DNA of 64,000 bases from Lactiplantibacillus brownii (GCF_031085375.1 NZ_JAVCWF010000001.1:248001-312000); one strand, 5' to 3'; shown: positions 52,537 through 62,428, counted from the stretch's first letter. A program made the numbers and translations. The notes: generated by a model not told the origin, from the letters alone.

Positions 52537-52685
52537 AGTTAACACTTCACTTTCAATATGACCTAATCGATAATACAAAGATTAGTATACTGATGAAAAG
52601 TGACCATTTTGGTTGTGGAAGCATGATGATTTTGTTATTAATTCCTTTAGACCGCTTAAGAAAGGTTGTGATTGGGTAACAGTCG

Positions 52686-53270
52686 TTAAGATCCGCTTGG
52701 AATATCTGAGATATCCTTAAACGGTTTACCACGATACCACCAGTCATTAATAAAATTGGCCAATTGTTCTGGCGATTCGTCCAGGCCGGTTTTGAGCCAG
52801 TAACGGACGACGCCCACGATGCCATTGAGGTAATATTCGAACATATATTGGCCTTCGCGGGGATCAATATTAGCTATTTTGACCCGATCATTTTCCAAAA
52901 TTTCACGTTTGGTAATGGCAATAAAACTCATTAGGAAATCTTGATCGGTCGTTGGGATAAATGATGTGACGGCGTGACGTTTTTTAACGACTTCGAAGAT
53001 CCCTGTTAAAATAGCCCGCAACGAGTTGGGATCAGTATGTTCGTTAATTACCGCTAGCAACTCTTTCGTCGCATCCTGTTCCATGGTATGCATGCAATCT
53101 TTGACGTCCTCATAGTGAGCGTAAAAGGTGCCCCGATTAATGTCTGCTAATTTACAGACGGCAGTCACGGTGATGTCATTAATCGACTGATCCTTTAACA
53201 ATTCAATCAAGCTATTTTGAATGAGTCGTTCGGTCATTTGGGCGCGTCGGTTATTTTTTGTTCCTACCAT
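52686..53270 (-). CDS. TetR/AcrR family transcriptional regulator
   Basis: This 194-residue protein has a TetR helix-turn-helix at about residues 10-55 (IQNSLIELLKDQSINDITVTAVCKLADINRGTFYAHYEDV) followed by a TetR_C-like helical domain typical of the regulators next to YhgE/Pip-type genes in lactobacilli. GAGGTG lies before the ATG. It is divergent from the MMPL gene and most likely represses it. Confidence 0.88.
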   Translation of the reverse strand: MVGTKNNRRAQMTERLIQNSLIELLKDQSINDITVTAVCKLADINRGTFYAHYEDVKDCMHTMEQDATKELLAVINEHTDPNSLRAILTGIFEVVKKRHAVTSFIPTTDQDFLMSFIAITKREILENDRVKIANIDPREGQYMFEYYLNGIVGVVRYWLKTGLDESPEQLANFINDWWYRGKPFKDISDIPSGS

Positions 53271-53452
53271 AATTATTTCACCTCATTAACTAAACAATTT
53301 CGCCACTGTTGTTTATTTAATGACGGAATTATGAAAATTGTTGGTTGAAGTTTTCATCTTTTTCAACTAACATGTTGTTATTATTTAAACACATTGTTGA
53401 TTAAATGTCACGATGTCGTTTTAGAATCTGAAACAGGGAAGGGATTATAACG
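53271..53452. promoter_or_regulatory. Divergent promoter region of the TetR and MMPL genes
   Basis: The AT-rich region holds AACATGTTGTT (53370-53380) and AACACATTGTTGA (53389-53401), which form an imperfect inverted pair with TCAACTAACATG (53366-53377) and look like TetR operators. Exact promoter boxes are not clear. Confidence 0.4.
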
Positions 53453-56400
53453 TTGAAAGGGAGCCGTAGACAATTTACCATTCAGGCTGTCATTTGGCTG
53501 ATAGTGATGGTGGCGGCCATCATTTTGCTACCAAATGTCAGCAATCTGGTCCGCGATAAGGGCCAAACACAGTTGCCAAGTAGTGCGAAGAGTCAAGTTG
53601 CGTCCGTTATTCAAAATCATTGGGGACGTAATCAAAACAACACGCGCCAAGTGGTCGTGGTGTTTAGCAACGGGGATAAACCGATAACTTCGACCCAGAA
53701 GCAGGAGATTGCTGGGACAATCAAACGCTTCAAGGTACAGAAGTCTAAATACCATGTGAAATCAATGACCGCAGCTAGCGATAATTCTGCAGCTAAGAAA
53801 CAATTGATTTCAAAAGATAAATCAACCGAATTATTACAATTAATGGTTGGTGAAAATCAGACCGTTACTAATATGACGAAGACCATCACGCAAGGAGCCA
53901 AAACGGCGGGCGTCAAAACGTACGTCACCGGGAGTGATATCTTAACTGATGACTTTACGCAGGAAACGGAAACCGGCCTACAAAAGACTGAAATCATTAC
54001 CGTGATCTTTATCTTCATTGTTTTGACATTAGTCTTCCGGTCACCGATTACACCGTTGGTATCGCTATTATCAGTTGGGTTATCGTTTATTATTTCATTG
54101 AGTATTGTGATGAATTTGGTCGATAAGTTTAATTTTCCATTGTCCAACTTCACTCAGGTCTTTATGGTCGTGGTCCTCTTTGGGATTGGGACCGACTACA
54201 ATATTTTGCTGTTTGATCAATTCAAAGAAGAACTCAGTCATGGCGATAGTCCAGTCGCCGCGACTGGGCGGGCGTTGAAGATAGCTGGCCGGACGATTCT
54301 GTTTAGTGGTTCCTCACTATTAATTGGGTTTAGTGCCCTCGGATTAGCCAACTTCTCGATTTATCGCTCTGCCGTTGGGGTCGCCGTTGCGGTGGCGATT
54401 CTGTTGTTAGTGCTATTAACTTTGAACCCGTTCTTTATGGCTTTACTCGGACCGAAGTTGTTCTGGCCATCTAAGAAGTTCTCAGGTGGGAGTACTAGCA
54501 AGATGTGGCATGGGATTGCCGCTGGCTCTGTGCGTTATCCTTTGATTGCCTTAGTGGTCGTCTTAGGGGTTGCAGCGCCATTTATCTTTACCTATAGTAA
54601 TCAATTAAATTATGATACTTTAGCTGAATTGAATGATTCGATTCCAGCTAAGCAAGGCTTTAAAGTGGTTCAGGCTCATTTTTCAAAAGGGACGGCAGAA
54701 CCTTCGACGCTCTATATTAAATCGAGTCATAAGTTAAATAATGAAAAAGATATCAAAGCAATTGACAACTTAACACGTCAATTGAAGCAAGTTAAGGGTG
54801 TCAAAACCGTTGCTTCTGTTAGTCAACCAGGTGGCTCAGAAATTAGTGACCTGTACGTTAACAAGCAATTGGGTACCGTGACAACCGGGATGAAGTCCGC
54901 AAGTAAGGGCTTGAAGAAGATTAGCAGTGGCTTGGATAGCGCTGATAGTCAACTGAAAAACTCAAACATGTCGTCCGGTGTCAGCAGCGCTAAGGAATTA
55001 GCGGATGGCGCACAGACCCTTTCAGATGGTGTCGTGACCTATGCTAACGGTGTTTATACCGTTAACAATGGTTTGGATCAGTTGAATGGGAAGACGGGCA
55101 CGCTGTCGAGTGGTGTTAATCAGTTGGCAAGTGGGTCAAAACAAGTGACGACTGGGTTAAATACCTTAAATGGTAAGACTGGAACCTTAGCAAGTGCTAC
55201 TAGTCAATTAGCGAGCGGTTCTGGAACTCTTGCCAAGGGTGTTGTGACTTATACTAACGGTGTTTACACTGTCAATAGTGGTTTGAATGAATTGAATGGT
55301 CAAACTGGAACACTGAGTTCTAAAGTTGGAACTTTGTTTAATGGTACTTCAACGCTCTCCTCTAGTTTGGACAAACTTTCTAGTCAAAATGGCACAGTGG
55401 CATCGAGGCAGGCTGAACTAATTAGCAGTATTGGTCAGTTACAACAAGGCTCTTCTGCAATTGCGTCTAAGCTTCAGTTGATGCAAACAGCGGTAAATAA
55501 TGGCAACACTACTCAGAATAAGTGGGATTTAAATGAGTTGACTAAAGGGCTTAACTCACTTAATTCAAGTATGGATGAGTTACTAGAACTTTCTAATTCC
55601 ATGGGATCTGCTACGGATGATGTTAATAACTTTGCCAGTGTTCTTTCAAGCACACAGACACCGATTAAGTCTGATATGGGTACGATCCAAAGTGCTTTAG
55701 AGAGTGCTGCTCGAACAGATGTTGCTAATACAAAGACAGGTTCAACGAGTACGGGTGTCAACGCTAGCGATGTTGCTTCTGCAGCGATTGCAGCAGCTGG
55801 CTCATCGGCGACATCAGAACAAAAAGCGGCAATTACCTCCGCCGTTACATCACAAGTTAATGCGCAAAATAGTGCTAACAGTAGTTCAGCAACATCTACA
55901 ACTAAAGCTACTAGTGCTACGGATGCAAAGGCTGGGTTAAATGCATTATCTGATCTGCAAAAGCAACTAACAAGCATTACTGATGCAGCTGGTAAGTTAC
56001 AGACGTTAAGCACAAATATGACTAAGCTATCAAGTTTAACTAAACTTGCAAACAGTTCAAAAGCGGCCAACACTAAGTCAATTGAAGCTATAACTAAATT
56101 GGAAGCATCCATTACTGAAGTGCAAACTGCACTCAATGGGGCCGGAACTGCCGATAATCCTGGATTTGTACCAAGTATGGATAGCTTATCTTCAAACTTA
56201 CTCCAATTACAAAATGGTGCTGCAACATTAGCTTCAAGTATTAATGGCTATACAGGCTATGTTTCTCAAGCAGCTAATGGCGCTAATGAGATTAATAATG
56301 GTGTTGGGACTTTAAATGCTTCGATTCCAACATTAACGAGCGCTATCGGGGCGTTAACAGCCGGAACGAATAAGTTAGCAGCTAATTCTGCTACTTTGAA

Positions 56401-57610
56401 TAGTGGTGCTTCCCAAGTTGCTGCTGGTAACAGTCAATTGAATGCGCAAGTACCTGCTTTAGCAAGCGGTGTTAGTCAGTTGGCTTCTGGTTCTAATCAA
56501 GTTTCCACTGGATTAACTAGCCTTCAAGGGCAATTACCAACGTTAGTTAGTGCTATCAGCGCCTTGGATGCTGGGACCAATAAGTTAGTTGCAAACTCTG
56601 CAACCTTAACTTCTGGGGCTTCCCAAATTGCGGCGGGTAACCAAACGATGTACACAACGTTGCAAAGTCTTGTTAAACAGATGGCAACGTTGCAAAAAGG
56701 TTTGGCAACGGCTAGCGATGGGACTAAGACCATCAACAAAGGTGTTGGTTCAGCTAATAGTTACTTGACTGGCTTGAAGGATTCAGACGCGGCGAAGACT
56801 TACTACGTACCAAAGAGTACGTTGAAGAGTAAGACTTATCAAACAGCGCTGAATACGTATATGTCCAGCAATTACCATGCGACGAAGTTGACGATTGTCT
56901 TGAAAGATAATCCAAGCTCCAAGGCCGCGATGAATAAGATTTCTGCTATCCAAACACAAGCCCAAAATACGTTGAAGGGGACTTCCTTAGACGGTTCTAC
57001 GATTGCCATCGGTGGTCAAACGTCTGAAACGAATGATACCCAATCAATCGCATCGAGTGACTTTGTCCGGACTGCAGCAATTATGTTAGTCGGAATTTTA
57101 CTTGCGTTGATGTTCATCACGCGTTCCGTCTTACAACCGTTCTACATCTTAGGGACGTTGTTATTGGCTTATATTATGTCCTTGAGTATCACGCGGATGT
57201 TGAGTAGCTGGTTCATGGGTCAAGATATGTTGACTTGGAACACGCCATTCTTCGGTTTCATCATGCTGATTGCGCTTGGGGTCGATTACAGTATCTTCTT
57301 GATGATGAAGTATCGTGAGTTTGATAACACGGCGGCAACGCCAAGTACACGGATCGTGCGGGCTTCTGCGGTTATCGGTGCGGTGGTCTTATCCGCTGCC
57401 CTGATCTTGAGCGGGACCTTCGCCGCCTTGATGCCATCTGGTGTCTTGACCTTGATCCAAGTGGCGATGGTTGTGATTATCGGGTTAATTATCCTGGTAT
57501 TCGCTATTCCAACGGTTATTCCAGCGCTGATTCGTTTGACTTATCCTTTGACGGATAACATGGAAAATGAATCGACCACGGATGAACCAACGAAACGATC
57601 ACACAAATAA
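53453..57610 (+). CDS. MMPL/RND-type membrane protein with long YhgE-like coiled repeat domain
   Basis: This 1385-residue protein has one span near residues 8-26, then five or so spans at about 170-330 and one at 355-375. An extracytoplasmic region of more than 700 residues follows, and a second MMPL block with five to six spans lies at about 1205-1365 (FGFIMLIALGVDYSIFLMMKYREF, matching VVLFGIGTDYNILLFDQFKEEL in the first). The long region carries repeats of the form QLASGSxxVxTGLxxL, typical of YhgE/Pip proteins. Such proteins may export lipids or drugs or act in surface assembly. The start is TTG with GGGAAGGG upstream. It is divergent from a TetR regulator. Confidence 0.85.
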   Translation: MKGSRRQFTIQAVIWLIVMVAAIILLPNVSNLVRDKGQTQLPSSAKSQVASVIQNHWGRNQNNTRQVVVVFSNGDKPITSTQKQEIAGTIKRFKVQKSKYHVKSMTAASDNSAAKKQLISKDKSTELLQLMVGENQTVTNMTKTITQGAKTAGVKTYVTGSDILTDDFTQETETGLQKTEIITVIFIFIVLTLVFRSPITPLVSLLSVGLSFIISLSIVMNLVDKFNFPLSNFTQVFMVVVLFGIGTDYNILLFDQFKEELSHGDSPVAATGRALKIAGRTILFSGSSLLIGFSALGLANFSIYRSAVGVAVAVAILLLVLLTLNPFFMALLGPKLFWPSKKFSGGSTSKMWHGIAAGSVRYPLIALVVVLGVAAPFIFTYSNQLNYDTLAELNDSIPAKQGFKVVQAHFSKGTAEPSTLYIKSSHKLNNEKDIKAIDNLTRQLKQVKGVKTVASVSQPGGSEISDLYVNKQLGTVTTGMKSASKGLKKISSGLDSADSQLKNSNMSSGVSSAKELADGAQTLSDGVVTYANGVYTVNNGLDQLNGKTGTLSSGVNQLASGSKQVTTGLNTLNGKTGTLASATSQLASGSGTLAKGVVTYTNGVYTVNSGLNELNGQTGTLSSKVGTLFNGTSTLSSSLDKLSSQNGTVASRQAELISSIGQLQQGSSAIASKLQLMQTAVNNGNTTQNKWDLNELTKGLNSLNSSMDELLELSNSMGSATDDVNNFASVLSSTQTPIKSDMGTIQSALESAARTDVANTKTGSTSTGVNASDVASAAIAAAGSSATSEQKAAITSAVTSQVNAQNSANSSSATSTTKATSATDAKAGLNALSDLQKQLTSITDAAGKLQTLSTNMTKLSSLTKLANSSKAANTKSIEAITKLEASITEVQTALNGAGTADNPGFVPSMDSLSSNLLQLQNGAATLASSINGYTGYVSQAANGANEINNGVGTLNASIPTLTSAIGALTAGTNKLAANSATLNSGASQVAAGNSQLNAQVPALASGVSQLASGSNQVSTGLTSLQGQLPTLVSAISALDAGTNKLVANSATLTSGASQIAAGNQTMYTTLQSLVKQMATLQKGLATASDGTKTINKGVGSANSYLTGLKDSDAAKTYYVPKSTLKSKTYQTALNTYMSSNYHATKLTIVLKDNPSSKAAMNKISAIQTQAQNTLKGTSLDGSTIAIGGQTSETNDTQSIASSDFVRTAAIMLVGILLALMFITRSVLQPFYILGTLLLAYIMSLSITRMLSSWFMGQDMLTWNTPFFGFIMLIALGVDYSIFLMMKYREFDNTAATPSTRIVRASAVIGAVVLSAALILSGTFAALMPSGVLTLIQVAMVVIIGLIILVFAIPTVIPALIRLTYPLTDNMENESTTDEPTKRSHK

Positions 57611-57634
57611 CGATTTGAACTGAATCGTGCCTTG

Positions 57635-57688
57635 AAACGGTGTGTGTTAGATGAGTCTTTGGACTGATTTAACGCGCACCGTTTTTTT
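57635..57688 (+). terminator. Terminator of the MMPL gene
   Basis: AAACGGTGTGTGTTA (57635-57649) pairs with TAACGCGCACCGTTT (57670-57684), followed by T. Confidence 0.85.
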
Positions 57689-57770
57689 ATAACCAAAAGA
57701 ACGTATGTTCGAATAACAGCTTTTGTGGTATGCTTAGAACAATTAAATTGTCAGAAACGAGGAATGGACG

Positions 57771-58328
57771 ATGAAACGATGCGACTGGGCAGAACATGCC
57801 ACGCCTTTGATGCAACAATATCATGATAACGAGTGGGGTCGGCCGGAACATGACCAACAGAAATTATTCGAATTATTGTGTCTTGAAACCTATCAAGCGG
57901 GTCTCAGTTGGCAAACCGTTTTAAATAAGCGGGCCGCCTTTAATGAAGATTTCTATAATTATGACGTGGCTAAAGTCGCTGCAATGACTGCGACCGATAT
58001 GGACCGGCTGTTGCAGGATGCTCGAATTATTCGGCATCGTCAAAAGCTGGCGGCGACAATTAATAATGCGCAAGTCATTCAAAACTGGCCGGCGGGATCA
58101 ACTTATTCAGCTTGGTTGTGGTCGTTTGTCGATGACAAGCCCATTCGTCAGGCTTGGCAAAGCGCTGCTGAGATACCAACGACTAATGAGTTGGCGAAGC
58201 GTGTATCCAAAGCGATGAAGGCTCGTGGCTTCAAGTTTGTTGGACCAACAACGATCTATTCTTATTTGCAGGCTGCTGGTTTGATCAATGATCACTTGGC
58301 TGATTGTGATTGGGCACCGGAAAATTAA
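57771..58328 (+). CDS. tag: DNA-3-methyladenine glycosylase I
   Basis: This 185-residue base-excision repair enzyme removes 3-methyladenine from alkylated DNA. The zinc ligands are visible as Cys4, His17 and the C-terminal HLADCDW pair. The motifs YHDNEWGRPEHDQQKLFELLCLETYQAGLSW and FKFVGPTTIYSYLQAAGLINDH are diagnostic. AACGAGGAA precedes the ATG. It is monocistronic with its own terminator. Confidence 0.94.
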   Translation: MKRCDWAEHATPLMQQYHDNEWGRPEHDQQKLFELLCLETYQAGLSWQTVLNKRAAFNEDFYNYDVAKVAAMTATDMDRLLQDARIIRHRQKLAATINNAQVIQNWPAGSTYSAWLWSFVDDKPIRQAWQSAAEIPTTNELAKRVSKAMKARGFKFVGPTTIYSYLQAAGLINDHLADCDWAPEN

Positions 58329-58338
58329 AAAGGTTTAC

Positions 58339-58379
58339 AAAAAACATTGTCGTTTAACCCTTGAACGACAATGTTTTTT
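58339..58379 (+). terminator. Terminator of tag
   Basis: A perfect 16-bp stem (58339-58354 with 58364-58379) ends in a T run. Confidence 0.88.
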
Positions 58380-58400
58380 GGCTAACTTGGTTGCTTACAA

Positions 58401-58455
58401 TTGAACTTTGCACTATTTAGATGTATATTGAAGCCGCTAATGAAAACGCTAACAA
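58401..58455 (+). promoter_or_regulatory. Pyruvate oxidase promoter with perfect cre site
   Basis: The promoter is TTGAAC (58401-58406), 17 bp, TATATT (58424-58429). Just downstream, ATGAAAACGCTAACAA (58440-58455) matches the cre consensus at every position. CcpA bound here would block initiation or early elongation, so the gene should be repressed on glucose. Confidence 0.75.
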
Positions 58456-58483
58456 TAATATTTTAAAAGAAGGCCATGCAATT

Positions 58484-60241
58484 ATGGGTAAAACTATTGA
58501 AGCATCCGTTGCAATGTTAAAGGTTCTTGAAGCTTGGGGGATTAAACAAATTTATGGTTACGCCGGTGGATCGTTTAATTCGACGATGCATGCCCTTGAT
58601 GTGGAGCAAAAGCGCCTACACTATATCCAAGTTCGTCATGAGCAGGTTGGCGCCTTGGCCGCAGCAGCCGCTGCCAAGTTAACCGGCAAGATTGGGGTAG
58701 CGTTTGGTTCCGCAGGCCCTGGCGCTGTTAATTTATTGAATGGCTTATATGATGCCAAGGAAGACCACGTCCCAGTTTTAGCTTTGGTCGGGCAAGTGGC
58801 TCACACGAATATGAATTATGATTACTTCCAAGAATTTGCGGAAGAACCCATGTTTAGCGATGTTGCGGTATTCAATCGGACTATCATGACGCCAGAAAGT
58901 TTGCCGTATGTTGTGGATAAAGCAATCCGGACGGCGTATAAAGAAAAAGGAGTGGCAGTCGTCACGATTCCTAATGATTTTGGCTATGCGGCTATTCCGG
59001 ACGTGGACTACGATTCAGCTAGTGTGCCGGCTGGAGAAGTGACCGCTCCAGCGATTCCCGATGATCAGATTAAGCACGTTTTAGCTTTGATCAAAGCCGC
59101 TAAATATCCAGTCTTTCACGTTGGGCAAGGAACCCGTGGTGCGACCGAACAAATGATGCAACTAGCCGATCGCTTACAAGTGCCTATTATCATTACAGGC
59201 TTGGCTAAAGGTGTCATTCCAGATACGTTTGCCGGCAACATGGGGAGCGCTTATCGAGCTGCCTCGAAAGCAGCTGACGAATTAATGGCGATCACTGATT
59301 TGGTTGTTTCAATCGGCGCGGATTACTCCTTTGCCCAGATTATGTATACGACTCATGATTTCAAATATGTTCAAATTGAATTAGATTCGGGCAAGTTTGG
59401 TCGGCATCATCATTTGGATTATGGGATTAATGGTGATGCTAAAGCGTTCGTGACACGAGCTTTAGCCTTGAGCGAAGCCGCAGCGCCGTCACCTTATTAT
59501 CAAGCGGCGGAAGCAGATATGGCTGACTGGAAGCAATATTTGCAACGATTGAGCAATCGGACGACGGACCCACTCGAATATGAACAAGTTTACAAGGAGA
59601 TCAATCGTGTCGCGACAGATGATGCCATATTCTCCATGGATGTTGGCGATAATACGATTAATAGTTTCCGCTTCTTACAAATGACTCCCAAACAAAAGTT
59701 GTTGACCTCGGCGCTATTTGCGACGATGGGGGCCGGCGTTCCCGGCGCAATTGCGGCAAAGCTGAGTTATCCAGATCGGCAAGCCTTTAACATTGCTGGG
59801 GATGGTGCCTTTTCAATGGTCATGCAAGACTTATTGACCGAAGTGAAATACCAGTTGCCAATCTTTAATATTGTGACGTCTAATCAAACTTTGAACTTTA
59901 TTAAGTCTGAACAAGAGGACGTGCCACAGCCTTACTTTGGGATTGATTTGATTGGTGCAGACTTTGCTAAGATTGCAGAGGGCATGGGCGTTAAGGGGAT
60001 TAAAGTAGCGCACTTCGAACAATTGCATGCGGCTTTTGATACTGCCATGGCTGAGATTAAAGCCGGTCGTCCAGTGTTAATTGATGCGAAGATTACGGCT
60101 AAGCGTGGGTTGCCAGTTGAAATCCTGGATGTTGATCCAGCTAAGACTTCGGCTGCTTCGGTCGCTAACTTCAAGCGCCAATACGATGCCGAAGCCTTAC
60201 AACCACTTGCCGCCTATTTCAGTAAGTTTGGGGTCAAATAA
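58484..60241 (+). CDS. pox: Pyruvate oxidase
   Basis: This 585-residue thiamine diphosphate/FAD enzyme converts pyruvate, phosphate and oxygen into acetyl phosphate, CO2 and H2O2. The catalytic Glu lies in YIQVRHEQVGALAAAAAAKL, the ThDP motif in NIAGDGAFSMVMQDLLTEVKYQLPIFNIV, and the family-typical VNLLNGLYDAKEDHVPVLALVGQ is present. The ATG at 58484 (MGKTIEASVAML) is chosen because AGAAGG lies 10 bases upstream; the ATG at 58421 lies inside the promoter and before the cre site. L. plantarum has several pox paralogues. Its transcript probably runs through repeat copy C. Confidence 0.9.
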   Translation: MGKTIEASVAMLKVLEAWGIKQIYGYAGGSFNSTMHALDVEQKRLHYIQVRHEQVGALAAAAAAKLTGKIGVAFGSAGPGAVNLLNGLYDAKEDHVPVLALVGQVAHTNMNYDYFQEFAEEPMFSDVAVFNRTIMTPESLPYVVDKAIRTAYKEKGVAVVTIPNDFGYAAIPDVDYDSASVPAGEVTAPAIPDDQIKHVLALIKAAKYPVFHVGQGTRGATEQMMQLADRLQVPIIITGLAKGVIPDTFAGNMGSAYRAASKAADELMAITDLVVSIGADYSFAQIMYTTHDFKYVQIELDSGKFGRHHHLDYGINGDAKAFVTRALALSEAAAPSPYYQAAEADMADWKQYLQRLSNRTTDPLEYEQVYKEINRVATDDAIFSMDVGDNTINSFRFLQMTPKQKLLTSALFATMGAGVPGAIAAKLSYPDRQAFNIAGDGAFSMVMQDLLTEVKYQLPIFNIVTSNQTLNFIKSEQEDVPQPYFGIDLIGADFAKIAEGMGVKGIKVAHFEQLHAAFDTAMAEIKAGRPVLIDAKITAKRGLPVEILDVDPAKTSAASVANFKRQYDAEALQPLAAYFSKFGVK

Positions 60242-60697
60242 TTTGTTGATATTGTCCGTCTCCGTGGACCAGCACGTTTGCTGTGAGGCAGACCTGCAGC
60301 CAAAGACCGGTCTGCAGGGCGCTTTCAAGCCGAAACTCACGTCTTAAAAGTCGGCCAGACACTAACCTGGGGAAACCACCCAGCTAAGTGTCTTGACACG
60401 GCAAACGAACTGGTCCACTCCGACGTTAAATAGCGATTTAACAAGGGAACATTGATAAACCAAGTATCAATGAAAGGTCAATTAATATTAAGGATTACAG
60501 GTTAGCGCAGGGCGGGCTGGATGATGCTTAGTGGTGAAATTTTCCTTTGCTGGTGACTTTCCAGCTTAGGAAAAGCCCGGCTTGTGAGACCGCACTATGG
60601 CTCACAAACGTGGCCACCACGTTCCAGCATCAGTCCAGACCAACCGGAGCGGTAAGTTAAGCAGATACTTCTAAATATGATAGCTACACTACACCAC
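60242..60697 (+). repeat. MITE-like dispersed repeat, copy C (near full length)
   Basis: It is nearly the reverse complement of copy A across both palindromic halves. The first half folds by CCGTGGACCAGCACGTTTGC with GCAAACGAACTGGTCCAC, enclosing GACCTGCAG/CTGCAGGGC and AGACACT/AGTGTCT hairpins. The second half has the same stems as copy B. The right end reads TAGCTACACTACACCAC. The left terminal inverted repeat is missing and the element follows the pox stop codon at once. Confidence 0.78.
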
Positions 60698-60718
60698 TTT
60701 GTGTTAAAAAATAACAAT

Positions 60719-60766
60719 TAGCCTAGTCCTGGTAAAGGTTAAATATCAGGGCTAGGCTATTTTTTT
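60719..60766 (+). terminator. Terminator downstream of repeat copy C
   Basis: TAGCCTAGTCCTGGTA (60719-60734) pairs with TATCAGGGCTAGGCTA (60744-60759), followed by seven T. It is the first terminator after pox. The remaining 60767-60929 is AT-rich and holds the promoter region of the next ABC genes. Confidence 0.85.
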
Positions 60767-60929
60767 GATTAACCATCTCATTACAGCATTAGTATTTGCT
60801 TATTATAAATATTCGGTAACTAGCCATCGAAAGACCCCGATAACTTCATAGTTTAGTCCTTTTTACCCTGTAGATTGAGGGATGTTCAGAGCAAAGCAGT
60901 ACTAAATACTTATTTTGAGGAGGGCAAGC

Positions 60930-62414
60930 ATGAATTTCTTTAAACGTGCATGGCTTAATTTAACGGCGAAAAAGGGTCGTTCAATCTTATTGATTATGGT
61001 CACATCAGCAATTATGTTGTTTGTGTTGGCCGGCCTGTTGATCCGAAACGCTGCCGATACGGCAACGAGTAATGCGAAGAAGAGTGTCGGCGCTACCGTC
61101 ACTTTATCCGCGAACCGGGACGTAGCGTTCAAGAAGATGCGCAGTAGTAGTACGTCGACGAGTAAGCGTAGTCGACCTAAACTGACGACTTCACCGGTTA
61201 AATTGAGTGATGCTAAAAAGATTGCCAAACTCAATAATGTTGCAAGCTACACGGCCACGGTGACGACTTCGGCTAATGCGACAGGTTTTGAGGCGATTTC
61301 GACATCTGGCAGTAGTAGTGCTGGTGGCATGAAAGGGATGGGTGGTAGCACGACGAGTTCTGGAGATATTGCGATCTCCGGTGTCACGTCGACGAGCGCC
61401 ACTTCAGCCTTTGAAAATAGTTCAAGCAAAATCACCAAAGGTCGCGGGATTACCACGGCTGATGAAGGCACAACTAATGTTGTCATCGAAAGCGAGTTAG
61501 CCAAAGAGGATAGCTTAAAAGTTGGTGATACGATCAAGTTGAAGGCCACGACTGGCACGAAGAAGACTTATACTTTGAAGATTGTTGGGATCTATAAGGC
61601 GGCTTCAAGTACTAGTACGGCACAAGGTCCTGGCGCCACTGATCCATCTAACAGCGTCTACACGTCGTACACTTTTGCCAATACGGTCAAAGGGTCGAAA
61701 TACAAGAATACCGCTGATTCAGTGACTTTCAATGTATCGAATCCTGCTAAGGTCAGTTCAGTTAAAACCGCTGGGAAAGCCTTGATCAATACATCGAAGT
61801 ATTCATTGACGACGAATGACAGTAGCTATCAAACTGTGAAGGCTTCGATGGACAATGTGAAATCGTTCGCTGACAAAATTGTTTGGTTAGTTGCGATTGC
61901 TGGGACGATCATCTTAGCCTTGATTGTCATTTTAATGATTCGTGAACGCCGCTTTGAAATTGGCGTGCTACTATCTTTGGGTGAAGCCCGTTGGAAGATC
62001 GTGGCTCAGTTCTTTGTTGAAATGGTCATGGTATTGGTTGTTTCAATTGCGATTGCGGGTGCCGGCGGGAAGTTTGTGGGGAATCAACTTGGTAAACAGT
62101 TAGTTTCTCAACAAACGACGACGGCGACGACAACGAGTTCGACAAGTACTCAACAAGGCCCCGGCGGTAATGGTGCCCCTGGTGGTAGTACTTCTGGCAG
62201 CAAACCATCTGGTAACATGCAAGGTGGCGGTGGTGCGCCTGGCAGTAGTGCTGCCAGTGTCTCAACTCAAAAACAAGCTGAATTGGCGATTAATGTTACG
62301 CTGATGGACTTAGTTGAACTGGGTGGCTTTGGCCTAGCGATTATGTTCTTATCCATTATGTTAGCGTCTGGCGGAATTCTCCGGTTACAGCCGAAGAAAG
62401 TCCTGATTGAATAG
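60930..62414 (+). CDS. ABC transporter permease (FtsX/MacB type)
   Basis: This 494-residue permease has an N-terminal span (about 20-40), a large extracytoplasmic domain rich in Ser, Thr, Gly and Lys, a span pair around 320-345 and 370-395, a Gly/Pro/Ser-rich loop (QGPGGNGAPGGS) and a final span near 465-485. The region IRERRFEIGVLLSLGEARWKIVAQFFVEM is the FtsX-family cytoplasmic motif. The ATG at 60930 follows GGAGGG; 60915 is a longer but unlikely start. With the downstream ATPase it forms a MacB-like, mechanotransmission type system; cargo unknown. Confidence 0.85.
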   Translation: MNFFKRAWLNLTAKKGRSILLIMVTSAIMLFVLAGLLIRNAADTATSNAKKSVGATVTLSANRDVAFKKMRSSSTSTSKRSRPKLTTSPVKLSDAKKIAKLNNVASYTATVTTSANATGFEAISTSGSSSAGGMKGMGGSTTSSGDIAISGVTSTSATSAFENSSSKITKGRGITTADEGTTNVVIESELAKEDSLKVGDTIKLKATTGTKKTYTLKIVGIYKAASSTSTAQGPGATDPSNSVYTSYTFANTVKGSKYKNTADSVTFNVSNPAKVSSVKTAGKALINTSKYSLTTNDSSYQTVKASMDNVKSFADKIVWLVAIAGTIILALIVILMIRERRFEIGVLLSLGEARWKIVAQFFVEMVMVLVVSIAIAGAGGKFVGNQLGKQLVSQQTTTATTTSSTSTQQGPGGNGAPGGSTSGSKPSGNMQGGGGAPGSSAASVSTQKQAELAINVTLMDLVELGGFGLAIMFLSIMLASGGILRLQPKKVLIE

Positions 62415-62428
62415 AGAGGAGTTTTTCC

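Noticed and set aside
55513..56136. Antisense frame of 207 codons opposite the MMPL gene
   Set aside because: It mirrors the Ser/Ala/Thr repeat codons of the real gene, has no ribosome binding site and no domain.
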